Shown here in pieces: positions 24,896 to 33,663 of a stretch of DNA of 64,000 nt; the first letter of the stretch is position 1; every line of letters starts with the position of its first letter. The DNA is from Actinomadura_E scrupuli (GTDB taxonomy: Bacteria > Actinomycetota > Actinomycetes > Streptosporangiales > Streptosporangiaceae). The stretch is from the NCBI RefSeq assembly GCF_050971785.1, contig NZ_JBPCCU010000008.1, forward strand, positions 124,001 through 188,000. The letters are read 5' to 3'. The notes under the pieces were generated by a model that was given only the letters and a program-made list of their open reading frames with translations, did no database searches and was not told the origin of the DNA. Made by a program: the position numbers and the translations under genes.

Positions 24896-25591
24896 ATGAA
24901 ACACGTCAGAAGCATCGCTCTCGTAAGTGCGGGTGCGGCCGTGACACTCGCGCTGGTCTCGCCGTCGGCGTCGGCGGCGACGACGACCGTGCACGCCGGT
25001 GACGCGGCCGGGGTGGCTTACGCCGGCAATGTCCGGGCGACGCTGACCTCGCCTCTGGTCAGCACGACGGCGCTCGGTAGTGCCACCTGTGACACCGGTA
25101 CGGTCGATGCCACGGTGCAGTCGGACGGGTCCGCTCTCGATGTCTCGGTCTGGGACTTCCACAACGGTTCCACGACGACCTGTCCCAGCAGCGTGGGCGG
25201 CGAGGCCAATGTCGGTGCGGTGGGGCTGCCGTGGAACGGCGGCAGCATCGCCTACGCGCCCGCCGCAGGTGGGCGCGACGGCACCTTCACCGTCAACAAC
25301 TTCAAGGGCAACGGCGGGGCCACCGGCTGGTTCGGCACGATCAACTGCACCTACCGGGGTACCGGGCCCGGCAACAGCATCACCCTGGACTTCTACAACC
25401 CCGACAACCCCAACCGGCCCGAAACCGCCCTGGCCCAGGCCCAGCTGAAAGCCAACAACGTCAGGCTGACCAAGGACAGCGGCAGCTTCCTGTGTCCCGG
25501 CACCGTCACCTACAACGGCAACTTCCAGGTCGTCGGCGAGACGACCGCCGGTTCCGGCAGCTACGACCAGACCCTCTACCTCACGTCCTGA
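24896..25591 (+). CDS. Secreted protein of unknown function
   Basis: The protein has 231 residues. A Sec signal peptide is clear: MKHVRSIALVSAGAAVTLAL, then SPSASA-A with probable cleavage near residue 28. The mature part is beta-rich with many T, S, N and G and four cysteines (ATCDTG, TTCPSS, INCTYR, LCPGT), likely two disulphides. The end YNGNFQVVGETTAG and QTLYLTS suggests a single beta-sandwich. The start ATG follows AAGGGAG. An AT-rich promoter lies upstream and a strong hairpin terminator downstream, so it is a single-gene unit. The family is not recognised. Confidence 0.82.
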   Translation: MKHVRSIALVSAGAAVTLALVSPSASAATTTVHAGDAAGVAYAGNVRATLTSPLVSTTALGSATCDTGTVDATVQSDGSALDVSVWDFHNGSTTTCPSSVGGEANVGAVGLPWNGGSIAYAPAAGGRDGTFTVNNFKGNGGATGWFGTINCTYRGTGPGNSITLDFYNPDNPNRPETALAQAQLKANNVRLTKDSGSFLCPGTVTYNGNFQVVGETTAGSGSYDQTLYLTS

Positions 25592-25614
25592 CCGCCGGTC
25601 TCCCGCTCGCACCG

Positions 25615-25653
25615 GCCGGGTCGCCGCTCCGCTCTCCGAAGCGGCGACCCGGC
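25615..25653 (+). terminator. Strong hairpin terminator after the secreted-protein gene
   Basis: A perfect 14-bp stem (GCCGGGTCGCCGCT at 25615-25628, complement at 25640-25653) encloses an 11-base loop. It begins 24 bases after the stop. Confidence 0.8.
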
Positions 25654-25727
25654 TCCGCCTCAGCTGCCGTGGCAAGTGTCGGTGACGGTGAGGTGCCTCC
25701 ACCTTCCGCGGCCTGGTCGTTGCGACG

Positions 25728-26156
25728 ATGCGGAGCCCATGGACCTTCACCTACTGCGACAACACCTGCGACTTCTGCCGCAAGGGACTGCAGTCCTCCT
25801 GCCGCCACGACGGCCGCTACGGTCTGGACGGCGTCGACGGCGGCCAGGGCCAGGCCGTCCGCGTCCCCCTGGCGGAGGGGACCCTGGTCAAGCTCCCCGT
25901 GGCCGAGGACTCCCCGCTGCTTCCGTCCCTGCTGACGCTGTCGGACGTGCTGGGCACCGGCCACCACGGCGCCGTTACCGCCGGAGTGGCCCGCGGCGAC
26001 CGCGTCCTGGTCATCGGCGACGGCGCGGTCGGCCTGTGCGCCGTGATCGCCGCGGACCGGCTGGGCGCCGAACAGGTCATCCTCATGGGACGGCACACCG
26101 ACCGCACCGACCTGGGCCGTGCCTTCGGCGCCACCGACGTCGTCGCCGAACGCGGC
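25728..26156 (+). pseudogene. Zinc-dependent alcohol dehydrogenase remnant, truncated at both ends
   Basis: The frame reads WTFTYCDNTCDFCRKGLQSSC, the structural-zinc lobe of medium-chain alcohol dehydrogenases. It continues through GVARGDRVLVIGDGAVGLCAVIAADRLGAEQVILMGRH (cofactor-binding site) to FGATDVVAERG. The first roughly 85 residues (catalytic zinc Cys) and the last third of the domain are missing. After 26156 the sequence becomes unrelated, ending in a short stretch DADVRAWLRRLGLRV in another frame, possibly the tail of a different gene. No start signal is present. It overlaps the antisense tail of the phospholipase D gene. Confidence 0.75.
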
Positions 26157-29100
26157 ATGAGCGGGCTGGGAACCACCGCCCGCGACTACGCCGCCTCCTG
26201 CCCAGGCGCCGCCATCGGTCCAGGGCTCGCCGTCCGCGCGAGGAGGTCACCGACGCCGACGCCGACGTCCGGGCATGGCTGCGGCGCCTCGGCCTTCGCG
26301 TCTGACCGCCCCGGGCCGTACGTTCGCACGCGTACCCCAGACGGCAGAGCGGCCATTGGCCGGCAGCCGGCCCGGCGTGCTCGCCCGATGGCACCTCACG
26401 TCGGGCAGGGGTGGTTCTCGCTGCTCGCCTAATCGCCGCGGGCGCGGCGTGCGGGCCAGGTGTCGCCGGTGTGGTACCTCTCGAGCAGGTAGGTGATTCC
26501 GTCAAGGCGGCCGACTTGTTCGGGTTTAGACCGGTGCTCGCTGTGGCGAGGTCGGTCGCGAAGCAGGTCGGGTTGTACACCTCGCTCTTCATGAAGTCAT
26601 TGCCGCCCGCAGTGGGGATGTTCACGGTTCCACCGGGGAGTGTCGGGGATCCGATGGCGTTTTTCGCCTTGAAGAAGGGGTCGTCTATGAGCCATTGCTC
26701 GTACCAGCTGGAGCCGGAGATGCCGAAGGTGAAGCTCGTCCAGTAGCGGTGGAGCCAGCCGGGGCCGAAGTCGGTCCATTGTTCGCCGGCCAGGCTGGTC
26801 TGGAGGCGAGCGAGGTGGCTGCGTACGGTCGGGGTGTGGAGCACGGCACAGTCGAGTTCGCTGTCGCATTCGAACGACCGCCGGTTCATGTTGGCGGATC
26901 CGCAGACGAGCAGTGCGTCGTCGTAGGTCTGGACCTTGTCGTGTACGTAGATGCCGACGCTGGCTTTGGTGTCCCACATGTTGCGCACCAGCACCCGGGC
27001 GCGGCCGTCTGGTCCGAGCGCTTCCCACAGAACCTGTAGTGCGTCCATGCGCAGGCCCAGTTCCGTCTCCGGTGTGGTGGTTCCGTAGGGCGGCAGGACG
27101 ATGAGGAGCCGCAGCGTGGGATGGGTGTTGAGCTGGTTGGCGACCAGTTTCGCCAGCGGACTGCTCCAGAAGTACTGATCCCAGATCGTGATGAGGTGAC
27201 GTGCCTGGGTGATGGCCTTGGCCACTCCGGCCAGGACGGTGAATTCACCTCGGGCGAACGGCTCGACGGTGCGCCCGGGATACATCGGGATGGTCCGCCA
27301 CATCTGCACGATCGCCTCGCCCGCGGGCGGTACCGGCCGGCTGCTCGGTAGCGGCACCACCGCGTTGTCCGCTTGGCCGGAGACACCTTGGATCGCTTGG
27401 GCGCTGGTCAGGTTCACCTGGTTCACGATGCCGATGGTGCTGTCGCGGTTGAACAGGAAGGCCCTGGTGCCGGTATCGATGACCCACCGTTCGGCGAACT
27501 GGTCCTCCAGTGAGGCGACCACGGGTCCTTCCAGCTTCAGGTGCTGGTCGTGCCAGTGACGGTTGCCTTTGCCGTAGGCGTTCTCGGGCAGGTCCTCGGG
27601 GAAGGGCTGCTGGTTGTAGGTGTCGGCGGGCTTGTAGGGGTAGGGCGGGTAGCCGCCGGTCGGTGGGGGGTCCTGGCGCGGCCAGCCGCCGGCCGAGGGC
27701 GGTGAGCCGAGCCCGGACTGCCAGTCGCCGCTGCCCGAGCGGCCGTAGCCTCCGTAGTCACGCCGGGTGAAGGCGAGATCCACGCCTCCGCAGAATCCGA
27801 CGTTCACCGTCCCGACCCGCACGGCGATCATCTTCTGGTGGTGTGAGGCCACCGAGGAAGGAAACCGTCTGGTCGTGTAGGCGGTGCGCGCGTCCAGGGC
27901 GACGACTCCGAGCGGCTGTTGCAGTGACCACAGTCGCTGCAACGTTTCGTTGTGATCCTGGACGGCCGCGGCCAGATTCCAGTGTTCGTTGGCGTGGGCG
28001 CCGAACTTCTGGGCCTGAGCGGTGGTCGGTAGCCACAGCATGATCCGGACAGTGATGCCCGCGGACATCATCCGCAGGATGAGGCCGAGCGCGGTCTGGT
28101 CCTTGACGGGCTTCGTTGCCGGGTCCCACTTCTGGCCCTGCCTGGTCTCCGAAAGGTCCCGCAGGCCGTTGAGCAGCCAGTCGGCCAGATAGACGTGGCC
28201 ACGCTCGCCGGCCGGGACACCGCGCCTGCCCTGGTCGGTGGCATCGATGATGGCGGCCTCGAGGGCCTCGCGGATCGCGGCGAGTGCGGCGTGGCCACCG
28301 ATCATCGGCGTGACCAGGCACCCGTGGTCCCACGGCGCGGTTTTGGCGTAGGCGCGCCGTGACATCGCCGTCCCATCACCCCACGGCCTGCCGTCACCGT
28401 CGGAGGCGGCGGCATCGGGGGAGGTGAACTCCAGCAGCCAGTCGGCGGGCCGCCTGGACACCGCGAACGGCCACGTGCCGGGCGGCTGGGGGAAGTCATC
28501 CGGCAGCACCGCGACCGAGAGCAGTTTGTCGGCCGGCTTCGCGGTCAGGATGTCGGGCGATATCCGCCACGCGCCGCCTCTGAGGGCGGTTCTGGTCAGC
28601 AGTTCGTGGTCCGATGAGCCGACGGCGAGGATCGTGCCGTCCGGCAGGACCGATACCGACCTCACATTGCCGCTGCCGGGCACCGGCTCCCAGTAGTCGC
28701 TCAGACCGGCCTTCGTGCACAGGGTGTCGTCGGTGCGGACGCCGAGCAGGGTGCCGTCCGGCATGGCCGCCACAGCCTTGACACCGCCGCTGCTGGGAAC
28801 CGGACTCCACGGGGCCTGGAGGGAGGACCGGGCCTTGAGCCGGTTGTCGTCCCCGACACCGACGATCGTCCCGTCGGTCAGGGTCGCCACCCCGATGACA
28901 GGACCGCTGCCGGGAATCTCCGCGCAGTCGCCGCTGGTCCTGTCGATGGTGCACAGCGTCTTGTTCAGCGTGACGCCCAGAAGCGTCCCGCCGGGGCCCG
29001 CCGCCACCGCGTCGAGCTGGACGCCCGCTTGGAGTCTGCTCGTCCGCCAGGGGGAAGTGCCGAGATCCTGGAAATTCGGCCACACATATGCCTGCCGGTC

Positions 29101-30369
29101 CAGTCCGACGCCGATCAGGGAGCCGTCCGCGAGCGCGGACACCGAGGTCACCATGCCGCTGTCCGGTTCGAACACCCACGTGTCGGTGATCTTCTCGCGG
29201 GTGTAGAGCTGGTTGTCCAGCCCGACGCCCACCAGTCTGCCGTTCGGCAGAGCCGTGATCGACCGGACCCCGATGGGATCCCGGGATTTGGTCACGGTAT
29301 TCCACAGGTCGACATGCTCTTGTCCGGCATGCTCCGCGCGGATCCATTCGCAGAGCTGCGCGTCCTGGCCGCCGATGACGCGCGTGGTCGCGATCCCGAC
29401 GAGGTGCCGGTCGGGCAGCATCGCCAGCCCGGTGACGCCGTAGCTGTTCTTCCACATGGTCGGCTTGGCGTCGAGGCCGGCCAGCCATTCGTACATCCAC
29501 AGGTCACGGCCGGCGGCCATGAGATTTCCCCAGGTCGATACCGTGATCGCTTGCAGGGGATACGGGTGGCTGTTCACCTTCTCCCAGGAGTTCGCGGTAT
29601 GCCCGGTGTTCTTCTGGAGATACCCGTCCGGGGTGAGACCGACGAAGGTGCCGTCCGGCATCACCGTCATCGTTGCCAGCTCGGCGGCGAGGTTCATCGG
29701 GCGCCATCCGGTCCATGAGATGGGCGCCCGGGTATAGAGCTGCGTGTCCATGCCGATGCCCAGAATGCCGCCGTCCGGCAGCACCGCCAGACCGATCAGT
29801 GAAATGTCCTCGCTGGTGGAGATGTCCTTCCAGCGCCCAGCGAGAGGCAGCCAGACCTGGAGGCGGTTCCTGTCGTTGATCCCGAGCAGCGTGCCGTCCG
29901 GCAGTACGGTCGCCGCGATCACAGGACTACTGTTGGGCACCTTCTCCCACGGGGTCGTCCGACCGGTGTTGAGGGTTCTCCGGTACAGGGTGCGATCCTC
30001 GCCGACCCCGAAGACCATGTCCGATCCCAGCGGTGCCAGATCGATCAGCCTGAGCTGTCTGTCGTCGGCTGGTTTCCAGTACGAATCGGGGCCGCTCTTG
30101 CGAAGGAAGTAGCCGCTGCTGCTCACTCCGAGGATGTCGCCGTTCGGCAGCCCGGCCACCACCTTGACTCCCGCGGGGCTGTCGGGAGTCGGCCGCCAGC
30201 CACTGGTGAGGGTGGAACGGGTGTAGGTGCCGTCGTTGTTGGCCGCGAGAAGAGTGCCGTTCGGCAGCACCGTCACCGAATTCACGGAGCCGCTGATGGG
30301 AACGGGCTTCCAGTGCGGGACGTCCTCCCGTACCCGAAGGCGACGATCAGTGGTGATACCGAAGATCAT
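26083..30369 (-). CDS. Phospholipase D-family protein with 14-repeat beta-propeller-like N-terminus
   Basis: The open frame has 1428 residues from ATG after GAGGAGA. Residues 1 to about 640 hold about 14 repeats of roughly 45 residues, each with a core like LPDGTLLGVxxDxxLYTR (tectonin/propeller type). A PLD part follows with two HxK motifs: SHHQKMIAV (about residue 845) and VHDKVQTYDDALLVCGSANMNRRS (about 1160). Such proteins hydrolyse phosphodiesters or transfer phosphatidyl groups. No signal peptide was seen. The last roughly 115 codons are Arg-rich, run antisense to the alcohol dehydrogenase remnant and look non-coding. A better tail, GRLDGITYLLERYHTGDTWP, lies in another frame ending at 26429, so a frameshift near 26500 is likely. 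Confidence 0.82.
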   Translation of the reverse strand: MIFGITTDRRLRVREDVPHWKPVPISGSVNSVTVLPNGTLLAANNDGTYTRSTLTSGWRPTPDSPAGVKVVAGLPNGDILGVSSSGYFLRKSGPDSYWKPADDRQLRLIDLAPLGSDMVFGVGEDRTLYRRTLNTGRTTPWEKVPNSSPVIAATVLPDGTLLGINDRNRLQVWLPLAGRWKDISTSEDISLIGLAVLPDGGILGIGMDTQLYTRAPISWTGWRPMNLAAELATMTVMPDGTFVGLTPDGYLQKNTGHTANSWEKVNSHPYPLQAITVSTWGNLMAAGRDLWMYEWLAGLDAKPTMWKNSYGVTGLAMLPDRHLVGIATTRVIGGQDAQLCEWIRAEHAGQEHVDLWNTVTKSRDPIGVRSITALPNGRLVGVGLDNQLYTREKITDTWVFEPDSGMVTSVSALADGSLIGVGLDRQAYVWPNFQDLGTSPWRTSRLQAGVQLDAVAAGPGGTLLGVTLNKTLCTIDRTSGDCAEIPGSGPVIGVATLTDGTIVGVGDDNRLKARSSLQAPWSPVPSSGGVKAVAAMPDGTLLGVRTDDTLCTKAGLSDYWEPVPGSGNVRSVSVLPDGTILAVGSSDHELLTRTALRGGAWRISPDILTAKPADKLLSVAVLPDDFPQPPGTWPFAVSRRPADWLLEFTSPDAAASDGDGRPWGDGTAMSRRAYAKTAPWDHGCLVTPMIGGHAALAAIREALEAAIIDATDQGRRGVPAGERGHVYLADWLLNGLRDLSETRQGQKWDPATKPVKDQTALGLILRMMSAGITVRIMLWLPTTAQAQKFGAHANEHWNLAAAVQDHNETLQRLWSLQQPLGVVALDARTAYTTRRFPSSVASHHQKMIAVRVGTVNVGFCGGVDLAFTRRDYGGYGRSGSGDWQSGLGSPPSAGGWPRQDPPPTGGYPPYPYKPADTYNQQPFPEDLPENAYGKGNRHWHDQHLKLEGPVVASLEDQFAERWVIDTGTRAFLFNRDSTIGIVNQVNLTSAQAIQGVSGQADNAVVPLPSSRPVPPAGEAIVQMWRTIPMYPGRTVEPFARGEFTVLAGVAKAITQARHLITIWDQYFWSSPLAKLVANQLNTHPTLRLLIVLPPYGTTTPETELGLRMDALQVLWEALGPDGRARVLVRNMWDTKASVGIYVHDKVQTYDDALLVCGSANMNRRSFECDSELDCAVLHTPTVRSHLARLQTSLAGEQWTDFGPGWLHRYWTSFTFGISGSSWYEQWLIDDPFFKAKNAIGSPTLPGGTVNIPTAGGNDFMKSEVYNPTCFATDLATASTGLNPNKSAALTESPTCSRGTTPATPGPHAAPAAIRRAARTTPARREVPSGEHAGPAAGQWPLCRLGYACERTARGGQTRRPRRRSHARTSASASVTSSRGRRALDRWRRLGRRRRSRGRWFPARSCRVRRRRRWRRRHGPGRCGRCAVP

Positions 30370-30543
30370 GAGTCTCTCCTCTGGGAGCCGCCCATCAGGT
30401 GACAGGTCGCACGCCGTTCGCCCACGGTGCGGAACACCGCCGCCGATCGGCCCATGCGTCGAACACCCCGATGAAGTCCGACAATGACGGCATATCCTCC
30501 ATTGCGCATCCGGGTAACCACTGACTCACGGCCGCGCGCCGGG

Positions 30544-31539
30544 TCAGCCGGGTGGAGCCGCGGCCACGAGGGTGGCCTCGATGGCGGGCCAGGCGATGCC
30601 CGGTGGCAAGAGGATCGTCACGACGTCGGCTACCCGGTCCCACTGCCTGATCAGTTCCCCGACCTGATCGCGGGTTCCGTACGCGGCGAGCTGATCGAGT
30701 ACGGGCCGGGCGGCAGGCGGGACGATCGCGCGTCGCGGACTCGGGCGCGGGTTCGCGGCGACGATCGCGCTGACCTGCGTGGCATAGCCCTGATCGGAGA
30801 CGGACCGGGCGTAGACGCCGCCCATGGCGCTCAGGTACCAGGCGGTACACGCGGCGGCGATGTCACGTGCGGCGTCGGGGTTCTCGTCGACGGCGGTGAT
30901 GGGCCCGGCCGCCACGGTGAAGGCCCTCGTCTGCGGGACGGCGGACTCCCGCATCCGGTTGAGCCGGCTCGTCCAGGATGCGAGGTGGTCTCGAGCCACC
31001 AGTGCGGGGATCCAACCGTCGCCGAGTTCGGCGGCCACCTGGGTCGTGCGGCGGCCCAGCGCCGCGACCCAGATGGGAACCTCGGGCGCGGGCGGCCGGC
31101 CCAGCCGCAAGGGGCGCGCGCTGGGGACGCGGTGCAGCCGGGCCGGCCGGCCGTCGAGCAGCGTGCGGACCTGGGCCACGACGTCACGCAGCTTGTCGGC
31201 CGGGTGCTCGAACGGGGTGTCATGAAGCCCTTCGGCCAGTGCCCTGGTGCTGGCACCCAGGCCCAGCACGTACCGCCCTCCGCTGATCTGGTGCAGGGTG
31301 GCGGCGGTCATCGCCAGCGTGGCCGGGGTGCGTCCCCACACCGACAGGATGGCCGAGGCGACTCGGATCCCGGTGGTGCGCAGCGCGATCTCGGTCAGCA
31401 CCGGGGTGGAGTCCAGCCCCCATCCCTCGGGTACCGCGAACGTCTCATACCCCAACTCGTCAGCCAGCACCGCAGCCTTGACGATGACCTCACGCCGGGT
31501 CTCCATGGGCGTGAGCGCCACGCCACGCCGCACTGTCAC
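30544..31539 (-). CDS. LLM-class F420-dependent oxidoreductase
   Basis: The protein has 331 residues from GTG at 31539 (GGAAGG six bases upstream), overlapping the stop of the upstream hotdog gene by four bases. Luciferase-like barrel parts are ADELGYETFAVPEGWGLDS near residue 25, IRVASAILSVWGRTPATLAMTAATLHQISGGRYVLGLGAS near 65-105, and PIWVAALGRRTTQVAAELGDGWIPAL near 155. The domain order is that of F420-dependent glucose-6-phosphate dehydrogenase-like and Mer-like enzymes. The substrate is unknown. It forms a leftward unit with the hotdog and LuxR-hydrolase genes. Confidence 0.9.
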   Translation of the reverse strand: MTVRRGVALTPMETRREVIVKAAVLADELGYETFAVPEGWGLDSTPVLTEIALRTTGIRVASAILSVWGRTPATLAMTAATLHQISGGRYVLGLGASTRALAEGLHDTPFEHPADKLRDVVAQVRTLLDGRPARLHRVPSARPLRLGRPPAPEVPIWVAALGRRTTQVAAELGDGWIPALVARDHLASWTSRLNRMRESAVPQTRAFTVAAGPITAVDENPDAARDIAAACTAWYLSAMGGVYARSVSDQGYATQVSAIVAANPRPSPRRAIVPPAARPVLDQLAAYGTRDQVGELIRQWDRVADVVTILLPPGIAWPAIEATLVAAAPPG

Positions 31540-32363
31540 GACGCCCCTTCCGCGATCGTTCCCGGGACCGGGCGCGGCACGGTGAGCCACACCGTCGTGG
31601 CCGCCGCGAGCACCTCACCGTCCGGCCCCAGCAGCGCCGATCCGGCCGTGAGCTTGCGGCCGTCGCGTCCGATCGGCCAGGCGACCACCTGGCATTCGTC
31701 GCCGACCGTGGGCAGCGTTGTCAGGTCGGCGGTCATCCGGCCGAGCAGGATGGTGGTGTCCTGGCCGACGTCGGCGCCCTCGATGGCGGCGATCCCGGTG
31801 GGACAGTCCAGTGCCGCCCAGACGATCTCCGGGCGTACGCTCCCGCCACCGTCCCCTACCGTCGCGTCCGGTGTCCAGGGTGCCGCCCACAACGCATGGC
31901 CGGTCACGGGCCCGGGGAAGATCCGCAGGCCGTCGCCCGGCCGCCGATCCGTCCCGCAGACGAAGCAGGCCGGAAACGCGGGGTCTTCGAAGTATCGTGC
32001 GCGGCCCTCCGCCGCGCGGGCTTCGGCCGGCGAGACGGTGCCGGGTATCCGCGGTGCCGGGCCGTTCCGCACGGAGGTGGCCTCGGCCACGAGTGTGCCG
32101 CCCAGCCGGATGCGTACCGCACCCTCGCCGACGGGTTCGACGGTCATCGGTGTCTCCAGCGGCGGCGGTCGGCGCAGCGTGACCGTCACCGGGCCGTCGA
32201 GGCACTCGGCGATGAGTCCGCATGCGTAACCGCCGTTGGCGCTGTCCGCCGGGCCGCGGAAGCGGAACGGGACGGTCAGGGTGGGCATCGGCTCGCGCGG
32301 TGGCCGCCTGCCGGCCGCCGGAGGGACGGTCGGCCTCGACACGTACGTCATATCGTCTGACAT
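31536..32363 (-). CDS. Hotdog-fold thioesterase-like protein
   Basis: The protein has 275 residues from ATG at 32363; ATG at 32288 (MPTLTVPF) is an equally likely start, since neither has a ribosome site. Recognisable parts are PFRFRGPADSANGGYACGLIAECLDGPVTVTLRRPPPLETPM, the first hotdog half, and SVRPEIVWAALDCPTGIAAIEG with VGDECQVVAWPIGRDGRKLTAGSALLGPDGEVLAAATTVWL, the second half. A CFVCGTDRRPGDGLRIF segment (two Cys) lies between them and is typical of this actinobacterial group. It may bind or hydrolyse an acyl thioester. It is coupled to the LLM gene. Confidence 0.78.
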   Translation of the reverse strand: MSDDMTYVSRPTVPPAAGRRPPREPMPTLTVPFRFRGPADSANGGYACGLIAECLDGPVTVTLRRPPPLETPMTVEPVGEGAVRIRLGGTLVAEATSVRNGPAPRIPGTVSPAEARAAEGRARYFEDPAFPACFVCGTDRRPGDGLRIFPGPVTGHALWAAPWTPDATVGDGGGSVRPEIVWAALDCPTGIAAIEGADVGQDTTILLGRMTADLTTLPTVGDECQVVAWPIGRDGRKLTAGSALLGPDGEVLAAATTVWLTVPRPVPGTIAEGAS

Positions 32364-32485
32364 GTCGTTCACGCTAGGACCACCGGCAGCGCCCCGGCCA
32401 TCGGGTGAATTACCGGCACATCGCCACGTCGGCGCGGCCTCGTGCGCGGAGGCCGGGCGCGGCATCCGGTGAACGACGGAGCCGG

Positions 32486-33502
32486 TCAGGGAGGCCGGCG
32501 AAGCCGGTGCTCGGTCATCCAGGCCGCGATCGGGGCTCGGGAGCGCACCTGCAGCTTGCGCCGGACGTTCTCCACGTGCGTCTCGACCGTGCGCGGCGTG
32601 ATGGACAAGCGCCTGGCGATGGCATGGTTGGTCAGCCCTTCGGTGACGAGTTCGGCCACCTCGAACTCCCGGTCCGTCAGCCGTTGTGCCGTGTGCGCGG
32701 GCCGGCACAGGAACTCGAGTGTCGCCTGCAGGACCGCTTCCCAGTCACCGTGGTAGAACAGGTGGCTGGAGCCTGGCAGCGGGATCAGCACCGCCCCGGG
32801 AATCCGCGCGGCGACCTCGCGGCCCAGCTCGAACCTGGTGCCTCTGTCGGCTTCGCGGTGCAGGACCACGGTCGGTGTCCGGATCGCTGGAAGCACTGCC
32901 CCGATGTCGGTGTCGTAGTACACCTCGAGCAGTTGCGCGGCCACCGCCGCCGAGGAGCTCGCGCGCTGGAACCTGGTGAACTCCGCCTCGTCGTCGGCCG
33001 TGGGATCGGTGACGAACGCCCCTGTCAGAGCCTTCAGCCCCATGCCCCAATGTGCCCGCACCAGGTCCACGACCGACTTCCTGACCTCGGCAGGCGCCAG
33101 ATCGCGGCCGCTGGCGCACATTCCGTACACCACGAGCGCCTCGACCCGCTCTGGGTGCCTCGCCGCGATCGCGGTTGCGAGCTGACCTCCCTGCGAGGCA
33201 CCGAACAGGCGGAACCGGCGGGCGCCCACCGCGTCGGCCACCGCCAGTGCCGCGGCCACCTGCCCGTCGAAGGAAAGATCGATGCTGTCCCGGTCGGACA
33301 GGCCGCACCCGGGCTTGTCATAGCGGATCACGGTGAACCGCTCCGCCAGGCGCTCGACGAAACCGCCGAAGGAGAACAGGTCCAGCTGCCCGCGAAGATG
33401 GGTGATCCAGCCTGAATCGCACAACAGCGGCGGCCCGGTACCCGTCGTCGAGTAGGCCACCCGGCCGGCGGGGGTGGTGCAGTATCTGATCGACGCCCTC
33501 AC
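32486..33502 (-). CDS. Alpha/beta hydrolase fused to a LuxR-type DNA-binding domain
   Basis: The protein has 338 residues from GTG at 33502 (the frame is open to 33580). Residues 1-265 are an alpha/beta hydrolase: RYDKPGCGLSDRD, nucleophile Ser in LFGASQGGQLA, acid in HREADRGTRFE, His in PGSSHLFYHGD. Residues 275-335 are a LuxR helix-turn-helix: LTDREFEVAELVTEGLTNHAIARRL then TPRTVETHVENVRRKLQVRSR. All catalytic residues are kept, so the hydrolase part may both bind and cleave an ester or lactone signal. It probably controls the hotdog/LLM genes downstream on the same strand. Confidence 0.88.
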   Translation of the reverse strand: MRASIRYCTTPAGRVAYSTTGTGPPLLCDSGWITHLRGQLDLFSFGGFVERLAERFTVIRYDKPGCGLSDRDSIDLSFDGQVAAALAVADAVGARRFRLFGASQGGQLATAIAARHPERVEALVVYGMCASGRDLAPAEVRKSVVDLVRAHWGMGLKALTGAFVTDPTADDEAEFTRFQRASSSAAVAAQLLEVYYDTDIGAVLPAIRTPTVVLHREADRGTRFELGREVAARIPGAVLIPLPGSSHLFYHGDWEAVLQATLEFLCRPAHTAQRLTDREFEVAELVTEGLTNHAIARRLSITPRTVETHVENVRRKLQVRSRAPIAAWMTEHRLRRPP

Positions 33503-33663
33503 CCGTCCAGGCTGGCACGTCCAGCCGGCGCGGTAAAGGAACGCACAGGACGGCGGGCACCTCACCGCGGCGCCTTCCAATCCCCACGCTTTCGACTAAA
33601 TCTTTCAATTCAATCGAATGCTAAAGTCCGCGCTGGGTGAGGCCGAGCGACGCGGAGGATCTG

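Noticed and set aside
24574..24915. 113-codon minus-strand open frame in the AT-rich stretch
   Set aside because: No ribosome site or recognisable protein; open frames arise easily there and it overlaps the promoter and start of the secreted-protein gene.
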